Positions 7,958-16,106 of a stretch of DNA of 64,000 nucleotides are shown here, one piece after another; position 1 is the stretch's first letter; each line of letters opens with the position of its first letter. The position numbers and the translations under genes were made by a program. This DNA comes from Providencia rettgeri. Its GTDB lineage: Bacteria; Pseudomonadota; Gammaproteobacteria; Enterobacterales; Enterobacteriaceae. The notes below the pieces were generated by a model. That model did no database searches, was not told where the DNA came from, and worked only from the letters and a program-made list of their open reading frames with translations. The DNA is taken from NCBI RefSeq assembly GCF_013702265.1, contig NZ_CP059348.1:1550001-1614000 (forward strand), in the 5' to 3' direction.

Positions 7958-8794
7958 CTATAGTTGTTCGCGTCCAGCAAAATGAGCATGCATTTGTTCT
8001 GTCAGTACCCACAACGCTTTATTAAGCTTAATATCCCCATCAATTCCATTCACTGAACGCGTGCGAGCGCGTTTACCTTTGGCATTCCTGCCTGATAATC
8101 CTCCCTTGATTAAATTTTCCTGCAAACGTTGGTACACTGTCCAAAGATCGTCTTTTTTATCTTCAAAGCGGCGAGGTTGTAACACTTGGGCTTCAGTGAT
8201 CGGTTGATGTTCTTCGCCATAACGATACATGAGAGCGGCTTGGGCGAAGATCTGTTGTGCTGGTGGCGGTAATAGTAAGGACTGCATTTGCTCACGTTTT
8301 TCAGCGATAGCATCAAACGTATCTAACACTTCATAAGCCCCTTCAATGACTTTATTCACCACATCGCCCTTGTGCGGTACTCTCACTTCACCAAACGTGT
8401 CACCGCAAACGAGGCCATTACAGCAAATGGCTCTAAAGAAGCCGGGTAACATTTGATAGCTACTTGAGCCATCATGGCTATTGAGTAAGATGATTTCAGG
8501 CACTTGATTTCCTGTAATTTGATCATGGCGTCGAAGTCTTAACATATGCTTGGTGTGCTCTCGGCGACTAGCATCACGTACACGAGTCTGGCAAGCAAAG
8601 AACGGATAGAAGCCTTCTTTTTGAAGACTATCCAATAAGGTAATCGTAGGGATGTAAGTATAACGTTCACTTCTGGATTCGTGTTTTTCTTCTGAAAATA
8701 CGCTAGGTACTGTGCGGAATAATTCTTCAATGGTTAGCGGGCGGTCACGACGAATAGAGCAAGCATTGCCAAAACGGGAAGCTAAACGAGACAT
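7958..8794 (-). CDS. DUF932 protein (YafZ/YfjQ family)
   Basis: A 278-residue protein close to E. coli CP4-island proteins YafZ/YfjQ, with signatures RLASRFGNACSIRRDRPLT, HESRSERYTYIPT and LLNSHDGSSSYQMLPG. The family function is unknown, but it travels with antirestriction genes in satellite islands and plasmids. ATG 8794 is chosen because it has a GAGGAG site and matches the family start; an upstream ATG would add five residues. It follows the two ardB-like genes in the same direction. Confidence 0.88.
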   Translation of the reverse strand: MSRLASRFGNACSIRRDRPLTIEELFRTVPSVFSEEKHESRSERYTYIPTITLLDSLQKEGFYPFFACQTRVRDASRREHTKHMLRLRRHDQITGNQVPEIILLNSHDGSSSYQMLPGFFRAICCNGLVCGDTFGEVRVPHKGDVVNKVIEGAYEVLDTFDAIAEKREQMQSLLLPPPAQQIFAQAALMYRYGEEHQPITEAQVLQPRRFEDKKDDLWTVYQRLQENLIKGGLSGRNAKGKRARTRSVNGIDGDIKLNKALWVLTEQMHAHFAGREQL

Positions 8795-8890
8795 AGGGGT
8801 TCTCCTCAATAATTAAACTGATAAATCATTCGATAAATGGATTAAATTAAAGATTGCTGGTGGGGGAAAGATAAAACCGTGACTGATAAT

Positions 8891-9325
8891 TCAGTCTATA
8901 AGGCGAAAGATTTGAGCTTGCTCCGGATGCTGTATAGCGTAATCACGCAACAGGTAAAAATATTCCACCAGCACAGGGCTTTCGGTTTTAAATGACCAGA
9001 TGCTATACACCAGTAAACAGACAGCAATACCAGCTGCCTCCGGGCTTAACTCAGCTTCATTTCCGTTATGCGGGTTAAACATTTGCAGGGAGGTTTCGAG
9101 CATATCAGGCCAGATAAATGCGCCGCCATTAGACAGCATACTGAACTCCCAGAAAGCACCTTGATAGCGATGACAGCATTTAGCCATCATGTTAAAGATA
9201 TCGCCTTCAATACGTTGCCAGTCTGGCACAGTACCAAAGTAAAAACGCCAGAAGGTACTACGACCACGGGAATTGACGAGGTTGGTTTTGATAACCGTTG
9301 ATTCTTGCTCTTGTAAAGTAAACAT
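8891..9325 (-). CDS. Antirestriction protein, ArdB/KlcA family (copy 1)
   Basis: A 144-residue protein of the ArdB/KlcA family (E. coli YafX/YfjX), which protects incoming DNA from type I restriction in vivo. Signatures are YQGAFWEFSMLSNGGAFIWP and SPEAAGIAVCLLVYS, ending LRDYAIQHPEQAQIFRLID. ATG 9325 is chosen (GGAG 7 bases upstream, start of homology). It is a diverged paralogue of the gene at 9566-9991, both sharing the NPHNGNEA segment. It lies in the same island as a complete type I system. Confidence 0.9.
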   Translation of the reverse strand: MFTLQEQESTVIKTNLVNSRGRSTFWRFYFGTVPDWQRIEGDIFNMMAKCCHRYQGAFWEFSMLSNGGAFIWPDMLETSLQMFNPHNGNEAELSPEAAGIAVCLLVYSIWSFKTESPVLVEYFYLLRDYAIQHPEQAQIFRLID

Positions 9326-9365
9326 AATAGAACTCCAATTCAGTCGATATTGATAGACAGTAATA

Positions 9366-9401
9366 AACAAAAAAGCCCTACACCTTGCGGTGCAGAGCTT
9401 T
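9366..9401 (-). terminator. Terminator between the two ardB-like genes
   Basis: A long imperfect stem (9372-9384 with 9389-9401, loop TTGC) followed leftwards by a T-run (A's at 9368-9374 on this strand). It would end transcription of the 9566-9991 gene, so the paralogues are probably separate units. Confidence 0.7.
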
Positions 9402-9565
9402 CTCGAAATGATAGGTATATTGAGTATCATTTTTAGTGACGCATTCTGATGATTGATTCACTAAAATAATATAGATATAAAAATAAATGTAAGTTAATTA
9501 ATGGGTTAGTCTGATGATGCTTTTATAATGAATCAGATAATACGAAGGCGTAAATAAGGACGTGG

Positions 9566-9991
9566 TTAATCGATTAGATGGAAAATGGCGGAACGTTCTG
9601 GGTGTTGTGCCGCATAATCACGCAATTGATAAAAGCGATCGACGAGGATGTCACTTTCCGTTTGAAATGACCATAAACTGTACATCATCAAACACACGGC
9701 AATGCCTGCCGCTTCACACTTAACGTTCGCTTCATTGCCGTTATGCGGGTTGAACAGCGTAAGCTCTTCTTGATTTAAATCGGGATAAATAAAAGCGCCG
9801 CCATTAGATAAAGTGCAATATTCCCAATACCCGCCGTGGTAGTCCTCACAAAACTGTCCCATAGTAGTAAAGATGACCACTTCAAAGGTGCTCCAGCCTT
9901 TCACGCTTCCGAAGTGGTTGATCCAAAAATCCAGGCGTTGCTCATCGGGAACGAGTGTCATTGTAACTGCACATTCAGTTGAATTATTCAT
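9566..9991 (-). CDS. Antirestriction protein, ArdB/KlcA family (copy 2)
   Basis: A 141-residue second ArdB/KlcA protein. Family blocks are EQRLDFWINHFGSVKGW, GGYWEYCTLSNGGAFIYP and EAAGIAVCLMMYSLWSF, ending LRDYAAQHPERSAIFHLID. ATG 9991 is chosen (GGAG upstream, full family length). It is closer to the E. coli YafX pattern than copy 1. The divergence between copies suggests an old duplication or separate acquisition, with possible different restriction targets. Confidence 0.9.
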   Translation of the reverse strand: MNNSTECAVTMTLVPDEQRLDFWINHFGSVKGWSTFEVVIFTTMGQFCEDYHGGYWEYCTLSNGGAFIYPDLNQEELTLFNPHNGNEANVKCEAAGIAVCLMMYSLWSFQTESDILVDRFYQLRDYAAQHPERSAIFHLID

Positions 9992-10016
9992 CAGTTGATA
10001 CTCCAAGAAAAAGAAA

Positions 10017-10050
10017 TAAAAAAGCGCCAATCCTTAACGGGACTGGCGCT
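10017..10050 (-). terminator. Terminator after the YfjP-like GTPase gene
   Basis: Stem arms AGCGCCA (10023-10029) and TGGCGCT (10044-10050), extended inward with one mismatch. Read leftwards it is followed by six U's. It sits 33 bases beyond the GTPase stop and before the ardB copy 2 start. Confidence 0.75.
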
Positions 10051-10082
10051 GAGAGTGATAATTAATGGTTTAATGTAAGAGG

Positions 10083-10955
10083 TTAAAAGAACATTCTCCA
10101 CAGGGATTTAGCGACGGAGACGATACTGTTTTTAACGGTGCTAACCGTACTTCTTATCAATGGCGGCAAGGGAATGATATTGATTAAGGTATCCACAATA
10201 TCACTGACACATTGCCCAAAATCGTTACGTGCGGCGTTCTCCACCGATTGCGTCCGGTAAGGGCTGTTCAGTTGCCTAGCTACTCCGCTACTGGCTTGCG
10301 CCGGTAACGCCTGTATGAGTTGCTCTGCTAATTCAGTGAGTTGATAGTTTTCGACCGCAGAAACTGTTATCACAGGATGATGCGGCTTAAAGGCGGTTAT
10401 GACGGCTTGTTGCTTTAATTTTAAGTTATAGGCCTGCTCTGAGGATGGTTGATGCTTGTATTCATCCCACTGGCGACAAGGCTCTATTTTATCGGCTTGG
10501 TTCAAGGCAAATAGAAATTGATTAGGTTGGTAACCGCATTTCTTCGTGAGAAAGCGATAGCACTGTTCATCAGAAGACCATGCTCGGTCATCGGCCTTGA
10601 GTACCCAAATGATTAAATCGAATTCTGGTAATAAGTTGCGATAGAGCTGGTGGTACTCTTTATCCCGCTCAAGGCTTTCCCCCACGCCGGGTAAATCTAC
10701 AAAAGTGAGAGTATGGTTGTTCATCGTCATGCTGAAGCGTTGGGCTTGGCGTGTGCAGCCTGAAACATCACTCACAGGTGATAATGACGATTGGAATAGT
10801 GCGTTGATAAGACTGGATTTTCCCGCTCCCGTTTTACCCATCAAACCGATGATGGGAGAGTAGTTGATTAGGTGACTGAGTTGGTTGAAAAAAGAGGTTT
10901 GGAATGAAGTCGGTAGAGTCGATAGGAGGGTTTTAAAGTGAGCGTTGTGATGCAT
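10083..10955 (-). CDS. YfjP/YkfA-like GTPase
   Basis: A 290-residue Era/MnmE-type GTPase with G1 GKTGAGKS (residues 40-47), G3 DLPG (87-90) and G4 NQAD (152-155). A C-terminal region with amphipathic or hydrophobic stretches (IINIIPLPPLIRSTVSTVKN) may associate with membrane. It resembles CP4-57 YfjP and CP4-6 YkfA, whose physiological role is unclear. It stands alone between terminators, in the usual CP4-type gene order upstream of ardB and DUF932. Confidence 0.9.
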   Translation of the reverse strand: MHHNAHFKTLLSTLPTSFQTSFFNQLSHLINYSPIIGLMGKTGAGKSSLINALFQSSLSPVSDVSGCTRQAQRFSMTMNNHTLTFVDLPGVGESLERDKEYHQLYRNLLPEFDLIIWVLKADDRAWSSDEQCYRFLTKKCGYQPNQFLFALNQADKIEPCRQWDEYKHQPSSEQAYNLKLKQQAVITAFKPHHPVITVSAVENYQLTELAEQLIQALPAQASSGVARQLNSPYRTQSVENAARNDFGQCVSDIVDTLINIIPLPPLIRSTVSTVKNSIVSVAKSLWRMFF

Positions 10956-11049
10956 ATTACTCCTTGAAATAAAAGAAAATTATAGTTATTCAAGGAGATA
11001 ATATATATCTGAGATTTTTTATAATACTGAGTAGAGTTTCGAATTAAAG

Positions 11050-11766
11050 TTAGTACAACCAATGGCTGTAAGCCAACGGTGCTTTATTCAGCAAGTCTTT
11101 GCGTTCTTGCCAATCAGGAAGTAGCTTATCCATATAGGCTTTAAATCGTTCATTATGTTTACGTTCAAGTAGGTGAACTAACTCATGAACTAGGATGTAT
11201 TCTAAACATTCTGGTGGTTTTTTGGCGAGTTCTAAGTTTAACCAAATACGTTTTGCTTGCGTATTGCAACTGCCCCATTTGGTTTTCATTTTTCTCACGC
11301 CCCAAGCGTCGACAGTGACACCTATTTTGCTTTCCCAAATAGGTAACAAGTCAGCTATTCGCTTTTTAAGTGCATCACGGTAGTATTCAGTGAGAACTAA
11401 AGCCTTTTGCTCAGCAGTTGCAGTATGGCTTACATACAAATGTAATCGCCCACGGCCTAATTTGGCTTCATGCTTTCCTACATGTGTTACAACATTGAGG
11501 CGATAGCGCCGACCCCACAAGTAATGGCATTCTCCACTGACCATTTCGCGTTCTGATTGGCGGGGTTGTTTTATAAAATTATTCTGCTGCTGTTTAATCC
11601 AAGGGATACGACGGATCACCGCCATACGAATAGCTGTTTCTGTCATAGATACAGGTGCAGATACACGTACACGACCATCTGGTGGTAACACGCTGATATG
11701 TAAATTTTTGATTGCTTTACGATTCAACTGTATTGCGATTGAACCAATTTCAATCATCGTCATCAT
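11050..11766 (-). CDS. YgjP-type zinc metallopeptidase at end of hsd operon
   Basis: A 238-residue protein of the YgjP/SprT-like (DUF45) metallopeptidase family. The zinc site HELVHLLERKHNERF (194-208) has the HExxH and a third His, and the conserved KTKWGSC block is at 161-167. Its ATG shares an ATGA overlap with the hsdR stop, so it is coupled to hsdR and is the last gene of the operon. Such genes often accompany type I restriction loci; a role in processing restriction subunits or DNA-protein adducts is speculation. Confidence 0.88.
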   Translation of the reverse strand: MMTMIEIGSIAIQLNRKAIKNLHISVLPPDGRVRVSAPVSMTETAIRMAVIRRIPWIKQQQNNFIKQPRQSEREMVSGECHYLWGRRYRLNVVTHVGKHEAKLGRGRLHLYVSHTATAEQKALVLTEYYRDALKKRIADLLPIWESKIGVTVDAWGVRKMKTKWGSCNTQAKRIWLNLELAKKPPECLEYILVHELVHLLERKHNERFKAYMDKLLPDWQERKDLLNKAPLAYSHWLY

Positions 11767-14700
11767 TGATACTCTTTTTGAGCTTTAGCGAGTTCCATTA
11801 CAGCCTGAATATCCAATTCATAATCAGCTGTTTCCTCTCGAATGGCATTGGCAATTTCCCGTTCTTTAAAACGATCTCCAACCCAGTCGGCCTTCTTCGT
11901 ATAACGAATTGCACTATCAATTTTGGTGGCAAGCCATTCATCTTTGCCAAAGTTATCATAAAAAGCACGTTTGGGATTAGTATCCATTGATGCAGGGTAA
12001 TTAGATGCTATTTGTTCAGGACGTACCACTTTAGCAGCGAGTTCGCGAATTTTTTCGAGGTAATCTTGATATTCAATGGCTTTTTGTCGACGAAGTTCGA
12101 TCAGTTCATTCAGTAATACTGACATCTGTTCATAGTATTTAGGGTTAACCGGATTTTCATCGACAATAATTTTTCGAACGTTATTTTCGATGGTTTCGGC
12201 CATGGCTTCCTGATTCTTACGAATACTTTCAGGCAAAGCCTCTACGGCATCAGCACCTTTTTCGACAATGAGCTCAATTAGCCCTAGCTCTTCAAAATCC
12301 ATCAGTACTTCGCTGTCATCCGCACGAATATACATATCTAACAAATGGCGCATGGCAGGCTCAAAGCGTTTCATTTCTACCAAATCGCCACTGGCCAGTT
12401 TTACTTCGTCACGGACTTTTTCAAAATGAGCAACTTCTGCTCTTATCAAGTCTACATCTTGCGCAGAATAGCCTGCATCAGGCATTTCATTGGCGATATT
12501 GGCGAACGCACGCAGCAGTTTGGCAACGTTCTGATAAAGCGTTAAACGCAGTGCTTCTTTCTCGGTGAGCTCGTCTTGGTTCAGACCTGACTTACCACAA
12601 AAATAATAAATGTAGTCTTCCGTATTGCGTGGCGCTTTTACCGGCTCACACAAGGCGCGCACCATTTCCAGCGCATTATCCAAATCGAGCTTAGCTTGCT
12701 CTAAACGATCTTTCAGCAGCCCTGCAACGTCTTCCTTGTCATAACCATCAAATGCGCCTTGAGTATAATCAGAAATCGCTTTATCCAACGAGCGGAACAG
12801 ATCTTTGTAATCAATGATGTAACCGTATTCTTTATCATCGCCATCCAAGCGGTTCACGCGGCAAATGGCCTGAAACAGGTTGTGATCAGCCATCTGCTTG
12901 TCGATATACAAATAGGTAGCCGAAGGGGCGTCGAAGCCAGTCAGCAACTTATCGACCACGATCAATAAGCGCATTTGCCCTGGCTCATCAATAAATTGTT
13001 TTTTAACTTCTTTTTCAAACTCTTCAACACGGTTTGCGGCCTTATCTTCCGGTTGCTCGAAGTAATCCGCAAGCATCTTGCGGTAAATATCGTACTTAAA
13101 GAGCTTTTCCGTTAAGCCTTCACCGGTTTCTTCCCCTTTAATGCTCGCAGCAGTCGGCTGAAAACTGGTGACAATAGCCACCTTACCGGCTAAATCTGTT
13201 TGGCTGAACATTTCATAAGCTTTACAAGCTTGATAGACACTAGAGCAGACCAACATGGCATTGCCGTAGCCATCCATCAGGCGTGGCTTAGTGTCCATAT
13301 CCAGCAAGATATCGTTCACAATTTGCTGCAAACGCGATTTACTGGACAGCACCTTTTGCATGGTGCCCCATTTCTGTTTCAACTGGGTTTTCGCTAATCG
13401 AGATAAGCCGCGAGTTTTGGCTTCAAACCATTCATCGATCTTTTTCTGCGACGTGACATTTTGGTCGATGTCTCGTGCTTCGTAGCGTAAATCGAGCACA
13501 ACGCCATCGGCCACAGCTTCATCAAACTTATAGGTGTGAATGTAAGGGCCAAATACCTCAACCGATTTTTTCTTGTCTTTCTTCATCAAGGGGGTGCCGG
13601 TGAAGCCAACAAACATGGCTTCTGGCAGAATGGACTTCATCGCTTCGTGCAACTTGCCCGATTGAGTACGGTGGCATTCATCAACAAATACGAATAGGTC
13701 GCCTTTGGCTTTAAAGTCCGATGGTAGGGATTTCTTTAACTCGGCAATAAACTCATCCGTCGCGGTATCGTTTTCCGAATCAGACTGCCGACCAAATTTA
13801 TGGACTAAAGAGCATACCAGCCAAGGGTTGGGCTGATTGAGCGTCGCCACCAAATCAGCACCGCTTTTGGTGCGATAAATATCCTCCTCGACACCGGTGA
13901 ACACTTTTTCAATCTGTTCGTCCAGCTCAGTACGGTCAGTCACGATCAGCACACGAGCGTCTTTGACATTCTCACGTATCCATTTGGCCAGCCACACCAT
14001 AGTGAGGCTTTTGCCAGAACCTTGCGTATGCCAAATAATGCCGCCTTCCCGCCTTGCGATATGGCGTTTTGCCGCTTCAATACCAAAGAATTGATTGTGG
14101 CGACAGGTCTTTTTTATACCCGCATCGAAAACAATAAAATCATGGATAATTTGCAGCAAGCGCGCTTTGTTACACACGCGACTCAGGTGAAAATCGAGTT
14201 TATGTTCGTATGGGTTGGTGCAATCTTCCTTCCACTCAAGGTAGTGCTTTTCTGGTGTCTCAATCGTGCCGTAACGCAAGCCTTGCGTATCGTTACCCGC
14301 CATCACCAGTTGCATGGTGGTAAAGAAGTTACGGATAAAATCTTTCTTCTGATTATCGAGGTTCTGGCGAATCCCTTCAGAGACAGACACCGAAGAGCGT
14401 TTCAGCTCAATCACGCCCAGAGCAATACCGTTAACATACAGCACTATGTCTGGGCGTTTTTTGTTCTCGCCCTTAATGGACACTTCTTCGGCAATGGCAA
14501 AATCGTTTGCTTCTGGGTTTTTCCAGTCAATCAGCCACACGGTTTCATTAAGATGGCCAGCACCTTCTTTTTCTTTCACGCCGTAACGCAGCAGGCGATA
14601 AACCTCTTTGTTGGCGTAATAGAGCTTTTTGCCTTCGCCCAGTGCCGCTGCCGTATCCAATTGGCGAATAGCTCGATTGATCAACGCCTCGCTGACACCA

Positions 14701-14855
14701 CGTTTTTTTAACCAATCAACGAGGATATCCACTTCAATATTTTTATTATTAGCGCGATCCTGCCAATCGCCTAAATAGCGATAGCCTAAGTCAGTTTGAA
14801 AAAACTGAACGATACGATTTTGTGTAGCGCGCTCACGCTGACCAACGTTACTCAT
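11763..14855 (-). CDS. hsdR: Type I restriction enzyme, R subunit
   Basis: A 1030-residue motor and nuclease subunit. The N-terminal PD-(D/E)xK nuclease has D136 and E150-L-K152 (RPDIVLY...GVIELKR). The SF2 translocase has Walker A GSGKS (279-283), DECH (392-395), FTGTP, and helicase motif VI region QAICRVNRL. With HsdM and HsdS it would translocate and cut DNA lacking modification. All key residues are present. A 102-base gap separates it from the AlbA_2 gene upstream, the only sizeable gap in the operon. Confidence 0.95.
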   Translation of the reverse strand: MSNVGQRERATQNRIVQFFQTDLGYRYLGDWQDRANNKNIEVDILVDWLKKRGVSEALINRAIRQLDTAAALGEGKKLYYANKEVYRLLRYGVKEKEGAGHLNETVWLIDWKNPEANDFAIAEEVSIKGENKKRPDIVLYVNGIALGVIELKRSSVSVSEGIRQNLDNQKKDFIRNFFTTMQLVMAGNDTQGLRYGTIETPEKHYLEWKEDCTNPYEHKLDFHLSRVCNKARLLQIIHDFIVFDAGIKKTCRHNQFFGIEAAKRHIARREGGIIWHTQGSGKSLTMVWLAKWIRENVKDARVLIVTDRTELDEQIEKVFTGVEEDIYRTKSGADLVATLNQPNPWLVCSLVHKFGRQSDSENDTATDEFIAELKKSLPSDFKAKGDLFVFVDECHRTQSGKLHEAMKSILPEAMFVGFTGTPLMKKDKKKSVEVFGPYIHTYKFDEAVADGVVLDLRYEARDIDQNVTSQKKIDEWFEAKTRGLSRLAKTQLKQKWGTMQKVLSSKSRLQQIVNDILLDMDTKPRLMDGYGNAMLVCSSVYQACKAYEMFSQTDLAGKVAIVTSFQPTAASIKGEETGEGLTEKLFKYDIYRKMLADYFEQPEDKAANRVEEFEKEVKKQFIDEPGQMRLLIVVDKLLTGFDAPSATYLYIDKQMADHNLFQAICRVNRLDGDDKEYGYIIDYKDLFRSLDKAISDYTQGAFDGYDKEDVAGLLKDRLEQAKLDLDNALEMVRALCEPVKAPRNTEDYIYYFCGKSGLNQDELTEKEALRLTLYQNVAKLLRAFANIANEMPDAGYSAQDVDLIRAEVAHFEKVRDEVKLASGDLVEMKRFEPAMRHLLDMYIRADDSEVLMDFEELGLIELIVEKGADAVEALPESIRKNQEAMAETIENNVRKIIVDENPVNPKYYEQMSVLLNELIELRRQKAIEYQDYLEKIRELAAKVVRPEQIASNYPASMDTNPKRAFYDNFGKDEWLATKIDSAIRYTKKADWVGDRFKEREIANAIREETADYELDIQAVMELAKAQKEYQ

Positions 14856-14957
14856 CCTAACCTCTAATCAATTCGAAGCTTGTTCCCCTTGCCAATCAAG
14901 CAACAACCAAGCAAGTTAGACTTTTGAGCACTTAACGCTACCAACTGTGCTCGCTAT

Positions 14958-16106
14958 TCATCGAGCTCGCTTAATAATGGCCTTGAATGCATTACCAGCC
15001 CTGTCGTCAACAAACTCAATGTCTGGATACGCTTTTATCGCTCGTTTTATGCCGCTCCCCAAGCCTCGATATGGCAACACTTTTGGAGCAAACGAGGCCA
15101 AAATTGGGTTTCTAACATTCGAGTTACCCATTTTGATATTTTCTATCGTTAAATTATTGGGCAAGTGACCAGGGCTCACGATTTCAATTCGATCAGCAAA
15201 CACCAAAACCTTAATCGGAGCGGATACAAAGTAATCTCGATGAATAAGCGCATTGGCAATAAGCTCCTCAAGAACGATTCGCGGAATTTCTGGCTCGCCT
15301 ACTGAGTTGAAGCCTTGTTCATTCTGCACATGGCGAATGTTAGCCAGCACAAAACCCAGAACCTTTTGGAATACATCCGATAGCTTGCCGTTAATATCCT
15401 GGCTGTCGATATAGTGCTCGTCTTCGATATCAACACCCGGAAAAGCCACCGCTTTTACAATAAAAACGGGTAAGCGTATTTGTGGGCGTGATGCAAACAA
15501 CAAGGCGCCGCAGATGTTAAGCTGCCCGTTCTTTGCCAAATTCATGTTTTCAAGCAGTTGAACACGAGAAACCTCTTGATCTTCAACTCGTTCGCCGTAT
15601 TCCCTTTCAAAAAATGCGTCAAAAAACTCTTGGTCTATGTCCACAACTGAACTACCGCCAACAGGGATTTCATCAGCGTGTATCAGTGCAGCTTCTTGAA
15701 ACATTCTCAGTAGCTCTTCTCGCGCGCTGACTTTGGATTTGTTAGCGCTATTTTTTACCCATACATGTAGGTTGCCATCCATATAAGGCTTGCTTATGCC
15801 TTCAGGCACATCAACAACCATCACCATACCACTGGGTAAAGCAACATTTTCAGTGGTAACGGAAATCGGTGGTTTTACATCCTTTGCCGCATTAGAAACC
15901 AACTGATTAATTCGCCCCATATCCTCAAGAGTTAGTCCTTGAATGCCTCCGTCATCAGTGATTCCAATAAACAATAAACCGCCTTTAGAATTACTGAATG
16001 CCGCTAACTCGGGCACCAGACTCTCAGCTCGGGTAATGTTTCGCTTAAACTGATGCCTTGAGTCTTCACCGTTGACAATAATGGCTAAGAGTTCTTCGGT
16101 TTCCAT
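14958..16106 (-). CDS. AlbA_2 (Schlafen-like)/HATPase domain protein
   Basis: A 382-residue protein with an N-terminal AlbA_2 (formerly AAA_4) nucleic-acid-binding domain: RHQFKRNITRAESLVPELAA, then FSNSKGGLLFIGITDDGGIQ (about 18-56). A C-terminal HATPase_c_4-type region follows (ELIANALIHRDYF, about 282-294, then GLGSGIKRA). The family is annotated as putative transcriptional regulators, but relatives occur in phage-defence loci. Its start overlaps the PHP-ATPase gene by 22 bases, so the two are translationally coupled inside the hsd operon. Confidence 0.85.
   Translation of the reverse strand: METEELLAIIVNGEDSRHQFKRNITRAESLVPELAAFSNSKGGLLFIGITDDGGIQGLTLEDMGRINQLVSNAAKDVKPPISVTTENVALPSGMVMVVDVPEGISKPYMDGNLHVWVKNSANKSKVSAREELLRMFQEAALIHADEIPVGGSSVVDIDQEFFDAFFEREYGERVEDQEVSRVQLLENMNLAKNGQLNICGALLFASRPQIRLPVFIVKAVAFPGVDIEDEHYIDSQDINGKLSDVFQKVLGFVLANIRHVQNEQGFNSVGEPEIPRIVLEELIANALIHRDYFVSAPIKVLVFADRIEIVSPGHLPNNLTIENIKMGNSNVRNPILASFAPKVLPYRGLGSGIKRAIKAYPDIEFVDDRAGNAFKAIIKRAR

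Noticed and set aside
14022..14711. A 229-codon open frame on the plus strand opposite hsdR
   Set aside because: It lies wholly within the strongly supported hsdR gene, has no recognisable family or ribosome-binding site, and has the composition of a reverse-strand shadow.
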